Origin: Isosphaeraceae bacterium
Lineage (GTDB): Bacteria > Planctomycetota > Planctomycetia > Isosphaerales > Isosphaeraceae
NCBI GenBank assembly: GCA_025356475.1
Contig: JANXSX010000212.1
Span: forward strand, 42,900-106,899
Direction: 5' to 3'
Length of the DNA: 64,000 nucleotides
Shown piece by piece: positions 1 to 8,390 of the stretch (position 1 is its first letter; each line of letters opens with the position of its first letter). A program made the translations under genes and the position numbers. The notes beneath the pieces are model-generated. The model was not told the DNA's origin, did not search any database, and was given only the letters and a program-made list of their open reading frames with translations.

Positions 1-1
1 G

Positions 2-1045
2 ACGGTTTATTCGATGGTCGAGTCGGTGCTGAAGTTCAACCCTTTGAACCGGATTCTGGGGAAAACCTACGGGCTTCTGGAGCAAGGGGAGGGTTACCGC
101 ATGGGGCTGAAACGCTGCCAGGCCGGTCTGGACCATCCTATTTTCTACGGAATGATGATGATCTTGCTGCTCCCCTGGGCACTCGAAGTCGGGCGTGAGG
201 CGAAAAGGAGTTCAAGGCCAAAGTACTGGAAATACCTGGGCTGGCTCTGGGCGGGGGCGCTCATCGGATCGGTCTCGCGAGGCCCTCAACTGTGTGGTCT
301 GGCGACGACTGGGATTTCTGTCTTCTTCAACAAACCTCGCAGGCGGGCCGCGATTCTCGGGTTCGCACTCGTTGGCGGAGTGGGGGTTTACGCGGCTAAA
401 GCGATCGTGATGCAACTTTCCGCGACGATTTCGGGTGAGGCTGGTGAAGAGGCACGAATTATCTTCATTGATGGCGAGGAAGAAGAATATACAGGGACGA
501 AACACCGCATTCTCTTGTTCAAGGTTTATCGTGATGCCATCGAAAAGGCGGGGTGGTTCGGTCATGGGTATCAGATGCAGAGTATCCAACTGGAGGAATC
601 ACTCGCCCAGCGGTTTGGCTCGATCGATTCGGCATTCATTCTCATCTTCCTCCAACGCGGTTGGCTTGGGCTTGGCTCCTTCCTACTCTTGCTTCTCAAT
701 TCACTGGTAATGCTGGCGAGGATGGCATGGTGTGCTCAAGGGGTTAGAGCATCGTTATCCGGATCGATCTTTGGTGCGATGGTGACTGTCTCTCTGGGTT
801 TGTTCAGTGTATGGTTCGCCCCCGATTTTGGCACAATCTGGTTGTTCACTGCCGGTCTCGCGGCGAACCTTTGGGTTTTGCCTCACGACCGCGAACTCAA
901 ATTTGAGCCTCGAACCGAGGGCGATCGGAAGCTCGACCCGATCGTGAAGACGACATTAACTCCGAGATTAGCGACAGGTGCTGCACCGGTCAGACGCTCG
1001 TCCGGGGGAGATCTCTCCGCGAAGTATCACAAGCCTGCTTCATAA
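2..1045 (+). CDS. O-antigen ligase/polymerase-like membrane protein (Wzy/WaaL type), 5' end outside window
   Basis: The reading frame is open from the first bases of the window, so the N-terminus is missing. What remains (about 347 codons) has hydrophobic stretches near the middle, including one ending in an S-R-G triplet (VSRGPQ), then a soluble loop and a C-terminal set of membrane helices. The motif order GHGYQ, then SIDSAF, then FLQRGWLGL is typical of the C-terminal half of Wzy_C/O-antigen ligase proteins, which polymerise or transfer undecaprenyl-linked glycans at the periplasmic face. It faces a cluster of glycosyltransferases, which supports a role as EPS polymerase. An ATG occurs at 14, but a start there would remove the expected N-terminal helices. 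The last 19 bases overlap the convergent rfbC gene. The general class is fairly sure; polymerase versus ligase cannot be told apart. Confidence 0.75.
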   Translation, partial: TVYSMVESVLKFNPLNRILGKTYGLLEQGEGYRMGLKRCQAGLDHPIFYGMMMILLLPWALEVGREAKRSSRPKYWKYLGWLWAGALIGSVSRGPQLCGLATTGISVFFNKPRRRAAILGFALVGGVGVYAAKAIVMQLSATISGEAGEEARIIFIDGEEEEYTGTKHRILLFKVYRDAIEKAGWFGHGYQMQSIQLEESLAQRFGSIDSAFILIFLQRGWLGLGSFLLLLLNSLVMLARMAWCAQGVRASLSGSIFGAMVTVSLGLFSVWFAPDFGTIWLFTAGLAANLWVLPHDRELKFEPRTEGDRKLDPIVKTTLTPRLATGAAPVRRSSGGDLSAKYHKPAS

Positions 1046-1656
1046 CGTGGCAGTCGGCAGCTCGCGACCTGCTCGAGAAGGGGCGCAGATCGGTCTTTCG
1101 GGGAGAGCGTGGGCGTATCTATCGGCCAAGCGATTCCAAAGGCCGGGTCATCCCAGCGTACGCTTTGTTCGCAGTTGGGATGATAATCACGAGTACACTT
1201 GTAAATCACGATCGCAACATCACTCAGAACGGCAAAGCCATGTGCGAATCCCTCTGGTATGTATAGCTGTCGACCAGTCTCGCCTGAGAGGACGACCCCC
1301 TCCCAGCGGAGAAAGGTTGGCGATCCCACACGGATGTCCACAGCGACGTCGAAGATCTCGCCTTGAAGAACTGAGACGAGCTTTCCCTGAGCGTTGGGTT
1401 CTTGAAAGTGAAGACCACGGACAACGCCTCGGGTCGATAAAGAAACATTGTCTTGGACGAATTGATCAGGCATACCCGCTGCGCTGTAGCGGTCGTGACG
1501 CCAAATCTCCAAGAAATGGCCGCGATCATCACGGAAAATCTGCGGTTCGACCACCAAGACTCCGTTGAGACTGGTCCGCACTGTCGAAACAGGTGTCGAT
1601 GAAAGCTTAGGGAATGTGCTGAGCTTTGTCTTCGGTCGATAAAGAATCTGCGGCAT
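1027..1656 (-). CDS. rfbC: dTDP-4-dehydrorhamnose 3,5-epimerase
   Basis: RfbC/RmlC converts dTDP-4-keto-6-deoxyglucose to its 3,5-epimer on the way to dTDP-rhamnose and related sugars. The cupin core is recognisable: a front strand motif FRDDRGHFLEIW, the catalytic-His motif RGLHFQ, the strand GEIFDVAVDIR, the IPEGFAHGF turn and the YKCTRDY segment near the active-site Tyr. The ATG at 1656 is preferred because GAGG lies about 9 nt upstream; an ATG at 1665 has no spacer to that GAGG, and a longer frame from 1830 would run into the upstream gene. The product is about 209 residues, slightly longer than the usual 180-190, with the excess as an N-terminal extension. It is the last gene of a leftward group, 67 bp after the GumC-like gene. 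RfbA lies at 17.4-18.2 kb; rfbB and rfbD are not in the window. Confidence 0.88.
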   Translation of the reverse strand: MPQILYRPKTKLSTFPKLSSTPVSTVRTSLNGVLVVEPQIFRDDRGHFLEIWRHDRYSAAGMPDQFVQDNVSLSTRGVVRGLHFQEPNAQGKLVSVLQGEIFDVAVDIRVGSPTFLRWEGVVLSGETGRQLYIPEGFAHGFAVLSDVAIVIYKCTRDYHPNCEQSVRWDDPAFGIAWPIDTPTLSPKDRSAPLLEQVASCRLPRYEAGL

Positions 1657-1723
1657 CGGTTGCATCCTCAAGTGACTTGGAAAGTTGGACTCGCCGTCGA
1701 GATGAGAGTTGTCAATCCAGGGC

Positions 1724-3937
1724 TCAGATCGCCGGCTCAAGCACGATCTGCCCGAGTAACGGAGCGTCCAAACCGCGCAATTCGGTAAGGGTTTGTCGGG
1801 CTCGGGGTGTGGCGGAAACGGGCAAATCAATCACTGTGCAAATCCCCTGGGCCATCGCCGACAGAATCTGGAGGTCCACGTTGTGAGTCAGCGAGGGGCC
1901 GATGAGCAAGATCATCGAATAACTGGTGCGCAGTTGTTCCAGGAGTTCACTCATCCGATGCGTGGCCAATGATTCTGCGGAGATATCACATCGACCAAGA
2001 GGAATCCAGTCAACGCCGTCACCGATGAGAGCGGGGTAACAGATTTCCTCTAGCCGATCTAAATCATATGCGAGGTAATCACCAAGACCCGGGCGTCCCT
2101 TGGTTCCAGGATTGGCTCGATCTGGGCCGGAGCCCTCCTCTGCAGGCTCGACCGAGGTCGGCGAGAACTGCACAGGTGCCAGATCGAATCGAGCATCTAG
2201 CAGGACGACTCGCTCGTCGCGGAGGGCGAGGCACCGGGCGATTGCCTCGACGATCGGCGCGGCGTTTCCTGCGTCCGTGTGAGTTGTGAACATGACCAGG
2301 CTTCCATACTCCGGGATGACCTGGCGCAACCTGAGGACAAATCCACGAAGGATCTGGGCTCCCTCTTTGTTGTAGTCGGGCCCGAGATGGGTGAGGATCG
2401 GCAAGCCAAGTTGGTTCGCTTTGGCGAGGCAGGTCCGAAAGTGAGCCCTTGCTTGGAGACCAAACAGTAGCCCTAGGCTGCCGACGATTCCAAGCCCTCC
2501 AACTTCAATGAGTAAGAGCTTCTTGTTCGATGAGGCGGCGTATTCACTCGGGGTTCCCGGCGTGACGACGGTGAACTCTCCTCCTTTGAGGTCATAAAGA
2601 TGTCTGAGGGCTGCGACTCGTGACTCAAGATCCCTGCGTTCAAGGTCGTGGGCTTCAACACGTCGTTGGAGCCCCTCATATTCTCCCTTGAGCCGTTCTA
2701 GCCTCGCGACGTCGCGTATCTTCGTTTGCCGATCCTTCTCGGTCGATTCGATCCGCTGGCGGATCCCTTCGAGCTGCAGTTCCAGTTCGAGCTTATGGTA
2801 GAGGGTCTGCTGGATGATCGGCGAGCCGACGTTCTTCTTGTTTCCTTTGGGGATGACCATCTTGTCGATCCTCTCAAGCTCCTCCTGATATTTCTTGATC
2901 TGCTCGCTCTCGCGGATACGTGCAAAAAGCACTTCGATCTCGCTCCGAATCGTATCCAATTCCGAATTGCTGGCGGCTCCACGAGCGTGGAGTTTCTGGA
3001 CCCTCTCTAACTCGTGTCGCTTGGCATAGAGTTGGGCCTGGATTTCCTGGACTCGTCGTTCTTCGTCGATCAACTCCTTGAGCCGGTCCTGCCGGCGGCG
3101 ATTGTCGGCGACACTTTCGTTGGCCGCTTCAAACTGTTTTTCGATCTCGACTTCCTTGTCCTGTTGGGATTTGACGTGGTCCAGATAGTCATTGACTCCT
3201 TTCAGTTGGATCGCCCTCTCACCAACATCACGTTTTTGCTGCTCGATTGCTCCTTCCATGAGGATGATCTCGCGGCTGGCGGTAAGTAAGTCATTTTGGA
3301 AGTCGATGACGTGCTCACGCTCATGAAAGGCACGGGTTGCTTCAGAAGCCTCACTGAGTCGCAACCTGGAGCCTTCGAGGCTGGCTTCGAAGTCGGTGAT
3401 GTGCCCCGCAAGCATTTCCTTGCGGAGTTGGATCACACGTTCTATGTAGATCTCTGAGAGGCGATTCAGCATACGAACGGTTGTCGGACCGTTATCCCAC
3501 CGGAAACTGAGATTCATGATCTTGGTGCCGTTAGGAATCACGGCCGTCAGGTTTCGATCGAGGGCCTTGATCGGTAATTCAATCTTGAACTCTTTGCGGA
3601 TTTGCTCCAGGTTCTCGACCGAATTGACCATCGTTGCGAGCGTCTTGATATCGGGTGGATTGTAGAGACTCCGGTCTCTTTCAGATACGGGGAGCGGTGT
3701 GTAAATGAGAACACACGTGGCTTCCCAACTTTGCATTGCCAGAACCGTCGCGACCATGAGTGCGGTCGACGCGGAGAGTAAGAAGAATAGGGTCATCGCG
3801 CGCCAACGGCGGCAGATTGTTGCTTTCGTCAGATCGATCCAGAACCTGGTGATTCGTTCTGTGGAGGAGGAGCTCGGGCTTGGTTTGGAAACAGTCGGCC
3901 CTGGTGTGATGATGCGATCAGGTAAGTCGCTCGTCAT
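1724..3937 (-). CDS. GumC/Wzc-like polysaccharide co-polymerase with degenerate BY-kinase-like domain
   Basis: A 737-residue inner-membrane protein of the Wzz/GumC class that sets chain length and supports export of EPS. An N-terminal membrane helix spans about residues 47-68, a long periplasmic part rich in heptad-like charged/leucine patterns (about 150-450) should form coiled coils, and a second helix lies near 475-500. The cytoplasmic tail (about 530-737) aligns by eye with the tyrosine-kinase domain of Wzc/CapB. However, the P-loop, normally ending GKST, reads TDAGNAAP here, and the Walker B segment reads ILLIGPS with no Asp; only the A' motif VVLLDARFD is recognisable. No tyrosine cluster is seen at the C-terminus. 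I infer a pseudokinase or structural tail. The start at 3937 has an AAGGAAG ribosome site. The gene lies between the GT4 gene and rfbC on the same strand. Confidence 0.82.
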   Translation of the reverse strand: MTSDLPDRIITPGPTVSKPSPSSSSTERITRFWIDLTKATICRRWRAMTLFFLLSASTALMVATVLAMQSWEATCVLIYTPLPVSERDRSLYNPPDIKTLATMVNSVENLEQIRKEFKIELPIKALDRNLTAVIPNGTKIMNLSFRWDNGPTTVRMLNRLSEIYIERVIQLRKEMLAGHITDFEASLEGSRLRLSEASEATRAFHEREHVIDFQNDLLTASREIILMEGAIEQQKRDVGERAIQLKGVNDYLDHVKSQQDKEVEIEKQFEAANESVADNRRRQDRLKELIDEERRVQEIQAQLYAKRHELERVQKLHARGAASNSELDTIRSEIEVLFARIRESEQIKKYQEELERIDKMVIPKGNKKNVGSPIIQQTLYHKLELELQLEGIRQRIESTEKDRQTKIRDVARLERLKGEYEGLQRRVEAHDLERRDLESRVAALRHLYDLKGGEFTVVTPGTPSEYAASSNKKLLLIEVGGLGIVGSLGLLFGLQARAHFRTCLAKANQLGLPILTHLGPDYNKEGAQILRGFVLRLRQVIPEYGSLVMFTTHTDAGNAAPIVEAIARCLALRDERVVLLDARFDLAPVQFSPTSVEPAEEGSGPDRANPGTKGRPGLGDYLAYDLDRLEEICYPALIGDGVDWIPLGRCDISAESLATHRMSELLEQLRTSYSMILLIGPSLTHNVDLQILSAMAQGICTVIDLPVSATPRARQTLTELRGLDAPLLGQIVLEPAI

Positions 3938-4009
3938 GGGAGTGTCTTCCTTCGGCTCACTGTCCGAGGCCTAATAGGCCGACTCGTGAATGGGATTCCG
4001 ACCACTCGG

Positions 4010-5359
4010 TCATCGTGAACAGAGGGACGGCCCCATTTGCGAGTGATCTGACGACTTGAACGGTGTGGCTTGACTGCCAGTGAGACACCCGGGGCCAATG
4101 CCCCAAATCCTCGTTGGTGCTAGAGGGCTTGCGCCTGCCATTTCGAGTTCACCTTGAGGAAGTCTAGTCCCACAATCAGAGAAATCGGTTTGGAACGAAT
4201 GGAGAACTTCCTCAAGGACCTCTTCAACACGTTGCGCTGTTCGTTTCCAGGTAAAGTTGTCGAGGACCCAACTCCGGGCTTCGCGCCCTAGTTGATGAAT
4301 TCGTTGCGGGTCTGAAAGAAGTTGATTCAACGCCACCGCCCACTCCTGCGTTTTAGTCGATTGGATGAGGACGCCGAGCCTGCCATCGTCGAGTAGGTGT
4401 GGAAGGTCGCCCTGGTCGCTCGCGACCACCGCGCAGCCGGCAGCGGCGTACTCGAGAACCTTGAGCGGACAGAAGTAGAACTCGCCCTCCAACCGCGGAT
4501 GTGGCGCGACGGCAACATCAACGGTCGCGAGCAGACGACCAACTTCCTCCGAAGGTTGGCGACCGAGAAACACGACGGAACCAACTGTCGCCAACCGCTC
4601 CCGAAGTTCAGGCAATTCCGGCCCATCGCCAATCAAGAGCCACTGCGTATCACCACGCGGGGCAGTTGACTCGATTAAGTCGCCGAGTAACTTCATGCCA
4701 TGAAAAGCTTTGAACGAGCCTGCAAATCCTGCGACTCGTGGAGCTCTCAGGCCCAGCGCGTTCCGAAGAGCACGACGACGGGCCTCGGTCAGTTCCGGGA
4801 ACTGACCTGGAGTGACCCCGTTGGGGATGACATGAATCGGGGTCTCTGTGCGATAGCGGCTCAAGATCGTCGCTGCCGGATGACTTACCGTGATCACGGC
4901 CCGACTCGCAAGCAGTGTTTGTCGCTCGATCCGCTCAACCAGACCGGGCGGATGCCACCGACCATTGTCGCTCCCAAAAAGTCGGCTTTCGTACGCCACG
5001 GGGGCATCGGCATAAGTCACTAACGGAACGTTAAGGCGTCGTGCCGCCCAGGCCATCGAGGCTGAGTAGGCATCCTGGCGAGCGAGGATCAGGTCCGGCC
5101 TGAACGACCGAACCGCCTCAAGGTCGCGACGGATCATCGCCCGGTTTCGAGCGAGGGCGCGGAGGAACCAGACCTTGCTCCGGAGCACACGACCGGTGCC
5201 CGGATCGGTTGGGACTGGCGCGGATTCGCTTCCTTCCCCGGCGCTGCGATGGACCGCGACCTCGTGCCCAAGCTTGACGAGTTCTTCGGCGATGGCCTCG
5301 ACCATGCGGACAGCAGGATGGACGGCGGCGGCCAGGTAGTGACTATACAGAATCCGCAT
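4010..5359 (-). CDS. Glycosyltransferase family 4 (GT-B fold)
   Basis: A 449-residue cytoplasmic glycosyltransferase. The N-terminal half starts MRILYSHYLAA and carries the GT4_N fold (donor to acceptor side, including a VHRSAGEG loop and an ITVSHPA segment before the linker). The C-terminal Glycos_transf_1 domain has IPNGVTPGQFP, VAGFAGSFKAFHG, LLIGDGPELPEL and a nucleotide-sugar-binding end CPLKVLEYAAAG with the conserved Glu. The sugar and acceptor cannot be predicted. The last 50 or so residues are poorly conserved in character and rich in Ser, Gly and Pro. The start codon follows the WecG-like stop by only 4 bases, with the GGGGAAG ribosome site inside the end of that gene, so the two are probably translationally coupled. 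It is part of the leftward group ending in rfbC. Confidence 0.87.
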   Translation of the reverse strand: MRILYSHYLAAAVHPAVRMVEAIAEELVKLGHEVAVHRSAGEGSESAPVPTDPGTGRVLRSKVWFLRALARNRAMIRRDLEAVRSFRPDLILARQDAYSASMAWAARRLNVPLVTYADAPVAYESRLFGSDNGRWHPPGLVERIERQTLLASRAVITVSHPAATILSRYRTETPIHVIPNGVTPGQFPELTEARRRALRNALGLRAPRVAGFAGSFKAFHGMKLLGDLIESTAPRGDTQWLLIGDGPELPELRERLATVGSVVFLGRQPSEEVGRLLATVDVAVAPHPRLEGEFYFCPLKVLEYAAAGCAVVASDQGDLPHLLDDGRLGVLIQSTKTQEWAVALNQLLSDPQRIHQLGREARSWVLDNFTWKRTAQRVEEVLEEVLHSFQTDFSDCGTRLPQGELEMAGASPLAPTRIWGIGPGCLTGSQATPFKSSDHSQMGPSLCSR

Positions 5360-5363
5360 CGGA

Positions 5364-6182
5364 TCACTTCCCCCCGTTGTTTTGAAGGCCCCATGGGCAG
5401 ATGATCACTCGGGCCAGGAAGACCGCATTCCGCCAATAGCGACGAGCCAGCCGCTTCGGCTCCATGGCCAGTCGGTAGGCCCACTCCATCCCGAGGCGAC
5501 CGACCCACCGAGGGGCTCGACGGACCCGTCCTGCTGCGAAGTCGATCGAGGCCCCGATCTGGAATGCAGCGGGAACCCCGAGCGCCCTATAGTTGTCCTT
5601 CAGCCAGATCTCACCTCGAGGTTGGCTGGCGGCAAGAAAGAGAATCTCGGGTTGGGCTGCCTGGACTGAGGCAATGAGTTCGTCGTTCTCCCTGTCTGTA
5701 AGTTCCCGAAATGGTGGGACAACAATCCCGACGACGTCGAGCTGCGGAAATCGCCGACAGAGGTTCTCAACAGCCTGCGACGCGACTCCTTCGGCTCCAC
5801 CCAGAAAGAAGACCTTGTAGCCTTTCTTGGCGGCAAGCTCGCAAACAGCCGGCAGTAAATCACTACCCGCCACCCGTTCGGGGAGTGGCTGGCCCAAGAA
5901 TCGGGATGCCCAGACTAGAGGCATCCCGTCGGCGACAACAATCGAAGCTTCGGCATTGACCTGTCGAAGCTTTGGATGGTCTCGGCTGAGCATCGCATAG
6001 TTCAAATTCGCCGTCACCAGGAAATGTGGCTGGCCATTCTCGATCATCCTGTCGACTTCGTCGAGAACCTGTCTCATGGTTAGAGAAGCGAGTGGCAATC
6101 CCCAGACCTCGACCGTTCTCCGATTCGAGAGGTGTTCGTGTTCGGGGCTGACGACCTTACTTATTAGTGTCGATACGCTCAT
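5364..6182 (-). CDS. WecG/TagA/CpsF family glycosyltransferase (GT26)
   Basis: About 272 residues, the usual size of this family, which adds N-acetylmannosamine(-uronate), glucose or a related sugar to a lipid-linked acceptor at the inner face of the membrane. The family signature is complete: TANLNYAMLSRDHP with the catalytic-region Asn and Asp, ADGMPLVWASR, RVAGSDLLP, the GYKVFFLGG strand, GIVVPPF and ASQPRGEIWL, followed by QIGASIDFAAGRVRRAP and a basic C-terminus (EPKRLARRYWRN) likely to touch the membrane. I chose the ATG at 6182, which has GGGGA about 8 nt upstream, over an in-frame TTG at 6197. The gene starts the leftward group, back to back with the GT4 gene at 6268; the 85 bp between them must hold both promoters. 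Confidence 0.9.
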   Translation of the reverse strand: MSVSTLISKVVSPEHEHLSNRRTVEVWGLPLASLTMRQVLDEVDRMIENGQPHFLVTANLNYAMLSRDHPKLRQVNAEASIVVADGMPLVWASRFLGQPLPERVAGSDLLPAVCELAAKKGYKVFFLGGAEGVASQAVENLCRRFPQLDVVGIVVPPFRELTDRENDELIASVQAAQPEILFLAASQPRGEIWLKDNYRALGVPAAFQIGASIDFAAGRVRRAPRWVGRLGMEWAYRLAMEPKRLARRYWRNAVFLARVIICPWGLQNNGGK

Positions 6183-6267
6183 TGAGACGTTCCCCAAAAG
6201 TGACTCGCTCTTCCCGAAAAATCATCACACCGCCACTCGATCCGTCCAGTGAGAGTACAGATCACTC

Positions 6268-7395
6268 ATGCCAAATCCGGTTCCGACACTGCGTGTGGCG
6301 ATGATCTTGCCCGGACTCGGTCGTGTTCAGCGCGGTGCCGAGACAGCCTTCTTGGAACTCGCCCGTAACCTCGCTCGCCTTCCGGGATTGGAGGTCGAGC
6401 TGTTCGGCTCGGGTGGTCAGGCTCTGCCGGGGATTACGCTTCATCAGATTCCTTGCCGTCATCGTGAGTCATTTGAGAAGTGGCCCAAGCTTCCTTGCCT
6501 GCGAAGCGAGTGTCACTACGAAGAGCTTAGCTTCGTTTTAGGTCTTTACCGGAGCGGACACTATCAACCTGAGCGATTTGACGTCGCCATTGCCGCGACT
6601 TATCCCTGGACGAACTGGTTTCTCCAGCGCGCGGGTGGGAAACGCCGTGCTAAGCAGATCTTCGTCACCCAAAATGGCGATTGGATGTGTCAAGCATCGA
6701 GCAGGGAGTATCGCCTCTTCCGCTGCGATGGTCTTGTCTGCATCAACCCCGTCTATTACAAGCACCATCGTGAACGCTACCAGGCGAAGATGATTCCAAA
6801 TGGGGTGGACCCCGACGTCTTTCGCCCCAGGATCGATGGAGATCCTCCCCCCGATCCACGACTACCAAGCGACCGCCCCATTGTTCTCATGGTCAGCGCT
6901 CTGATTCCATCGAAAGGTGTTGATCTTGGGATTCAGGCGGTAGCCAAGATCCCCGATGCCTTTCTGGTAGTGGCTGGAGATGGTCCCGCGCGAGCGGAAC
7001 TCGCGGAGTTGGCGGCGCGACTACTGCCGGATCGCCATCTGTTCCTTGGCAGTATTGATCGTTCGACGATGCCGGACTTGTTCCGTGGTGTGGATGTCTT
7101 TTTGCATTGTAGCCGCGACGAGCCTTTCGGAATCGTTTACCTCGAAGCAGGGGCCACAGGATTGCCGATCGTTGCTCCCGAGGCTGAGGTGCCACGTTGG
7201 ATCATGGGAGATGCAGCACTTTATGTCGACCCCACCAACTCAGAGAAGCTTGCAAACGCCCTTTGTACCGTGCTCGATCCGAGTAGGGGCGGCCAACTCG
7301 GGCGGGCAGCCCGAGCCAGAATCATCGAAGGGTGGACATGGAAAGTCCAGGCCGAACACTATCGCGACTTCATTGAGGAGGTTCTCAGAACATGA
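6268..7395 (+). CDS. Glycosyltransferase family 4
   Basis: A 375-residue GT-B retaining glycosyltransferase. The N-terminal domain opens VAMILPGLGRVQRGAETAF, a Gly-rich donor-side loop. The C-terminal domain has MIPNGVDPDVFRP, VLMVSALIPSKGVDLGIQA, VVAGDGPARAEL and the E-x7-E segment EPFGIVYLEAGATGLP, which binds the nucleotide sugar. It is very likely a cytoplasmic EPS glycosyltransferase; the sugar is unknown. The ATG is preceded by GTGAGAG about 10 nt upstream. Its stop overlaps the start of the next gene by 4 bases (ATGA), so the two are surely co-translated. Confidence 0.9.
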   Translation: MPNPVPTLRVAMILPGLGRVQRGAETAFLELARNLARLPGLEVELFGSGGQALPGITLHQIPCRHRESFEKWPKLPCLRSECHYEELSFVLGLYRSGHYQPERFDVAIAATYPWTNWFLQRAGGKRRAKQIFVTQNGDWMCQASSREYRLFRCDGLVCINPVYYKHHRERYQAKMIPNGVDPDVFRPRIDGDPPPDPRLPSDRPIVLMVSALIPSKGVDLGIQAVAKIPDAFLVVAGDGPARAELAELAARLLPDRHLFLGSIDRSTMPDLFRGVDVFLHCSRDEPFGIVYLEAGATGLPIVAPEAEVPRWIMGDAALYVDPTNSEKLANALCTVLDPSRGGQLGRAARARIIEGWTWKVQAEHYRDFIEEVLRT

Positions 7396-8390
7396 GTCAG
7401 ACCCATCATCAACCTGGGCTCAGCGTCGTTCTCGTCAGCTACAACACCCGAGAGTTGCTCCGTCAGTGCCTGGAATCGATTCGACGACACGAACCCGAAG
7501 CTCAGGTGATCGTCGTCGATAACGGAAGTCGTGACGATTCGCCAGATATGATCACAACGAACTTCCCCGAAGTGACCCTGATCCAGATGGGCTGGAACGC
7601 GGGGTTCGCTGCCGCAAACAATGCCGGTATGGCCCAATCCGTCGGCAAGACCGTGGTCCTTCTGAACTCGGACACCGTGCTCGAAGACGACACGCTTTCA
7701 CGGGCGACCGAGTGGCTGAAAACCCGGCCCGAAGTCGGGGCAACCAGCCCCAAACTTATGGGAAACGATGGCCGTCCACAGGAATGTCTTTACGAATTCC
7801 CGAGTCTGCGTGGTCTGCTGCGTAACGCAATGCGACTACCTCAATCCCCACCGACGTCCAAGGCACGCTGGTTGGCCGGGACCGCCCTAACGATCCGACG
7901 CGAGGCCCTTGAATCAATCGATAATAAACTCGATGATCAATTCTGGATGTATTGGGAAGATGCCGACCTCTCGGCCCGACTTCTCGCCAAGGCTTGGAAG
8001 GTCGAGGCCTTCGAAGGAGGTCAGATCATCCACCACGGAGGAGCCAGTGGAGGTGGAGCCGATGCAAACCGTCGGGCCGATCTTCAGGCGTGGTATGTAT
8101 ATGGCAAACACCGCTGGTTCACAAAGCACCGATCGATTGCCGTGGCTTCCGCTGTCTGGTTGCTCGATTTCCTGGACGTTGCGCGGATGTGGGGACGTAG
8201 CTTGATCAGAGCGGATCAACGCAACGCACGTGTATATGCATCGGTGACAGCCCGAGTACTACTCGACCGACTCCGGGGTCTCAGACCGCCTGTGCCGGGA
8301 GGTCTCCCGAGCGATCAGGCAAGAAGCCAGACCGCCCCGAGTCCCGTCGTCATCCAGAGCAGAGTGATCCCTAGTTCGGTAAACCCGTAG
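7392..8390 (+). CDS. Glycosyltransferase family 2 (rhamnosyltransferase-like)
   Basis: A 332-residue GT-A fold inverting glycosyltransferase. It opens LSVVLVSYNTRELLRQCL, followed by IVVDNGSRDDSPDMI, the substrate loop GFAAANNAGM, the DxD-type VVLLNSDTVLEDD and the acceptor-side MYWEDADLSARLLAKAW. This order is typical of rhamnosyltransferase-like GT2 proteins of EPS and O-antigen loci, consistent with rfbA and rfbC in the same region; the actual sugar is an inference. The start overlaps the stop of the preceding GT4 gene (ATGA). The last 76 bases overlap, in the opposite direction, the 3' end of the flippase gene, so the two C-termini are encoded on both strands of the same DNA. Confidence 0.9.
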   Translation: MSQTHHQPGLSVVLVSYNTRELLRQCLESIRRHEPEAQVIVVDNGSRDDSPDMITTNFPEVTLIQMGWNAGFAAANNAGMAQSVGKTVVLLNSDTVLEDDTLSRATEWLKTRPEVGATSPKLMGNDGRPQECLYEFPSLRGLLRNAMRLPQSPPTSKARWLAGTALTIRREALESIDNKLDDQFWMYWEDADLSARLLAKAWKVEAFEGGQIIHHGGASGGGADANRRADLQAWYVYGKHRWFTKHRSIAVASAVWLLDFLDVARMWGRSLIRADQRNARVYASVTARVLLDRLRGLRPPVPGGLPSDQARSQTAPSPVVIQSRVIPSSVNP

